NCBI GenBank assembly: GCA_020054175.1
Contig: JAGVLR010000186.1
Span: 1 to 50,407 of the forward strand
Source: Candidatus Dadabacteria bacterium
GTDB taxonomy: Bacteria > Desulfobacterota_D > UBA1144 > Nemesobacterales > UBA2774
Reading direction: 5' to 3'
DNA length: 50,407 bases
Every line of letters begins with the position of its first letter. Positions within the stretch are counted from its first letter, which is position 1. This document shows positions 48,446 through 50,407 of this stretch, one piece after another. The notes under the pieces were generated by a model, which did no database searches, was not told the origin of the DNA, and saw only the letters and a list, made by a program, of their open reading frames with translations. The position numbers and the translations under genes were made by a program.

Positions 48446-49570
48446 ATGCGTCTGTTCAAAAGACCGAGCAAGCCCAAAAAGGGCCAGAAGCAATACTACT
48501 ACGCCCGTGTCAGGATCGACAGTAAAGACGTCTGGATAAGCTCGAAGTGCGAGGTCGGCAAAGTACTGAAGGCCGAGGCGCGGGACAAAATCCTCGTAGC
48601 CCTCACCCGGCGGAAAGAGAAGTACCCCAAGTCGAACGTCATTGAATTCAGGCAGCGAGACAGGGACGATGCACCACCTCCCGCCCACAAAATACCCTCA
48701 GTTGAATTCTCGGGCCATGCGCCAATACGCGAAGTCGCCGAGGAGTTCGTTAATCGCAGAAAGATTAATAACTTGAATAGTTGGAAGGAATACCTTTATC
48801 TCCTGAACAGATTTACAGATTTTGTTGGTCCAGAGACCTCAGTCCGTGTCATTGAGTTTGACACCATTGACAAGTTCAAAGAGATGATGAAAGAGTCAAA
48901 AAGAGACACGACAATCAACACTTACTTATCTTTCCTTCATAAATTCTTCGAGGACGTAAAACATGTATGGCATCTTCGGGAAGAATCGTCGGTCAATCCG
49001 GTGGCAGTTTCGGGCTGGATAACAATCAAGAAAGAGAACCAGGAAGAGCGGGTAATTTACAGTGACGAAGAGATATTGGCGCTCAGAGATGCTGCTCTGC
49101 CGCACTTTTTGCCATGGATAAACCTCGCTCTCAAAACGAGCGCTAGAGAGGTCGAGCTCTGGAAGTGTCACGAATCGCACGTGAGCCATGCAAACCAAAA
49201 TATATGGATCCCTCCATCCAAGACGCTCAGGGGCAGATATGTTGGACTTGGCCCCGACGGAATGGAGCAAATGGACAGACTACTCAAAGAAACCCCCGAT
49301 GGATACCCGCTGAGAAACAGAAATGGTGATCGGTATGGAAATCCGGGACTCGTCTCGACCATGTTTAAAAAGACGCGCGAACGCGCAGGGCTACAACGTG
49401 GCTCGTTTCATTGCTTGCGCCACACTGCAGCAACCAGAATGCTTCGGGCAGGCAAGTCTCTAGAAGAAGTGCAATACGTCCTTGGACACAAAAACATCCT
49501 GACTACCCGGATTTATATACACTCGACAGAAGAGGCCCAGAAGGCGGCACTGGCTCTCGATAATTTATAA
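48446..49570 (+). CDS. int: Phage integrase (tyrosine recombinase)
   Basis: 374 residues. N-terminal arm/SAM-like domain (APIREVAEEFVNRRKINNLN), then the catalytic domain: Arg in LKTSAREVEL, HCLRHTAATRML (H-x-x-R), LGHKNILTTRIYIH with the nucleophile Tyr. It joins phage and host attachment sites. It is the last phage gene before the host gene. Confidence 0.92.
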   Translation: MRLFKRPSKPKKGQKQYYYARVRIDSKDVWISSKCEVGKVLKAEARDKILVALTRRKEKYPKSNVIEFRQRDRDDAPPPAHKIPSVEFSGHAPIREVAEEFVNRRKINNLNSWKEYLYLLNRFTDFVGPETSVRVIEFDTIDKFKEMMKESKRDTTINTYLSFLHKFFEDVKHVWHLREESSVNPVAVSGWITIKKENQEERVIYSDEEILALRDAALPHFLPWINLALKTSAREVELWKCHESHVSHANQNIWIPPSKTLRGRYVGLGPDGMEQMDRLLKETPDGYPLRNRNGDRYGNPGLVSTMFKKTRERAGLQRGSFHCLRHTAATRMLRAGKSLEEVQYVLGHKNILTTRIYIHSTEEAQKAALALDNL

Positions 49571-49718
49571 ATTTCTGTAGCAAAATTGTAGCAATCTGAT
49601 TTTTCTACGATTTCCACAGTAATTACTTCAACGTTTTAGGCCGGTTATGGTATATAAAAAATTCTAATGTATAATTTCTGGCCTGAAGCCCCAGGGACAA
49701 AAATAAGGAGACAGTTTC
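49571..49718. other. Phage-host junction region (likely attachment site)
   Basis: This 148-base AT-rich stretch lies between int and hom. It must contain or border an attachment core, but the other end is outside the window, so the core cannot be fixed. No tRNA is seen. A possible hom -10 box, TATAAT, is at 49670-49675. Confidence 0.5.
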
Positions 49719-50407
49719 ATGAGCGTTGTAAACGTCGGCCTCATAGGCGCAGGCACAGTCGGATGCGGTGTTATAAAGGTCCTCGACCAGAATAAAGAGA
49801 TCATAAAAAAGAGGACCGGAATAACCCTTAACCTCAAGAAAATAGCCGACATAGACCCGGACAGGAAAAGGCCGGTCAGGATACCCAGGGGCAAAATAAT
49901 CCGCGACGCCGGGGAACTTATAAACGATCCCTCGATAGATATAATCATCGAGCTCATAGGCGGAACGACAATCGCCAAAGACCTTGTCCTCTCCGCGCTC
50001 AGGAAGAAAAAACACGTCGTCACCGCCAACAAGGCGCTCCTGGCTCATTATGGGAAAGAGATCTTCGGCACTGCCGCCGAAAACGGAGTCGAGGTAGGAT
50101 TCGAAGCCAGCGTGGGCGGCGGCATACCGATAATCAAATCCACCCAGGAGAGCTTCGCCGCCAACAACATAATCTCTATACACGGAATAATAAACGGCAC
50201 TTCGAACTACATACTTTCGAGAATGACAGACGAGGGCTCCGAATTCGGCGACGTCCTCAAGGAAGCCCAGGAGGAAGGCTACGCCGAGGCCGACCCGTCC
50301 TTCGACGTAGACGGCGTAGACGCCGCGCACAAGCTCTCGATCCTCATAATGCTCGCCTTCGGAAGGTTCATCGACTTCGGCAGGATTCACGTCGACGGCA
50401 TAAGGAA
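49719..50407 (+). CDS. hom: Homoserine dehydrogenase (host gene, 5' part)
   Basis: 229 codons are visible. It has the NAD(P)-binding VGLIGAGTVGCGV (residues 5-17), VTANKALLAHYG, the family signature ASVGGGIPIIKS, IINGTSNYILSRM, and the E-GYAEADPSFDVDG(V)DAAHKL motif. It reduces aspartate semialdehyde to homoserine for Thr, Met and Ile. TAAGGAG lies upstream of ATG 49719. Codon use (ATA, GGC, TCC frequent) looks like host. It is cut by the window edge. Confidence 0.95.
   Translation, partial: MSVVNVGLIGAGTVGCGVIKVLDQNKEIIKKRTGITLNLKKIADIDPDRKRPVRIPRGKIIRDAGELINDPSIDIIIELIGGTTIAKDLVLSALRKKKHVVTANKALLAHYGKEIFGTAAENGVEVGFEASVGGGIPIIKSTQESFAANNIISIHGIINGTSNYILSRMTDEGSEFGDVLKEAQEEGYAEADPSFDVDGVDAAHKLSILIMLAFGRFIDFGRIHVDGIR

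Noticed and set aside
49571..49718. tRNA gene at the integration site
   Set aside because: No cloverleaf or T-loop sequence was found between int and hom.
49623..50390. Long minus-strand ORF at the right edge
   Set aside because: It is a shadow of homoserine dehydrogenase, which has clear family motifs on the plus strand.

Overview
The window holds the right-hand ~49.6 kb of an integrated, siphovirus-like tailed phage (a prophage) followed by the start of a bacterial chromosomal gene. The host gene is homoserine dehydrogenase (49719 to the right edge). The window alone places the host only as a bacterium of moderate-to-high GC that uses Shine-Dalgarno sequences; a Desulfobacterota-like host is a guess. 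The left edge is still inside the phage tail module, so the left attachment site is outside.

Almost all phage genes are on the minus strand. Read in the direction of transcription (right to left): integrase and a ribbon-helix-helix regulator (plus strand, 48.2-49.6 kb) diverge from a phage sbcC-sbcD operon (48.0-44.6 kb). A plus-strand lysogeny block (40.5-43.8 kb) holds a CI-like repressor, a secreted protein, a frameshifted secreted nuclease and a truncated second copy of that nuclease. The early lytic operon starts from a promoter at ~40.5 kb and carries small genes, a RecT/Bet annealing protein, a replication initiator with internal iterons, a beta-repeat protein, many small zinc-finger proteins, a VRR-NUC-like nuclease, a phage sigma-70 factor, a muramidase endolysin and a cytosine methyltransferase. 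The late module (22.7 kb to the left edge) runs terminase, portal, MuF-like protein, prohead protease/scaffold, decoration and capsid protein, connectors, tail tube, frameshifted tail chaperones, tape measure, baseplate/tail tip.

Mobile and cargo genes interrupt this plan: three related HNH-type homing endonucleases (27.6, 37.9 and 43.7 kb) and a Vsr/DUF559-like endonuclease with repeated zinc knuckles (15.0 kb). Cargo includes tandem secreted cysteine-rich proteins placed backwards inside the tail module (6.9-7.4 kb).

The strongest candidate for something undescribed is at 21.25-22.18 kb. A 210-residue protein with a RAMP-like glycine-rich C-terminal loop is flanked by three arrays of degenerate pentamers (consensus GRCNN on the transcribed strand, C at position 3 in 35 of 37 units). 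One array fills its 5' leader and two lie downstream in the same 5-nt register, followed by a long RNA hairpin. Other signals are a single in-frame TAA splitting the tape-measure gene, two homologous attenuator-like leaders before the protease and portal genes, an apparently circularly permuted VRR-NUC nuclease, an SD-sequestering leader at 39.7 kb, and a three-copy operator between the integrase/RHH and sbcC promoters.
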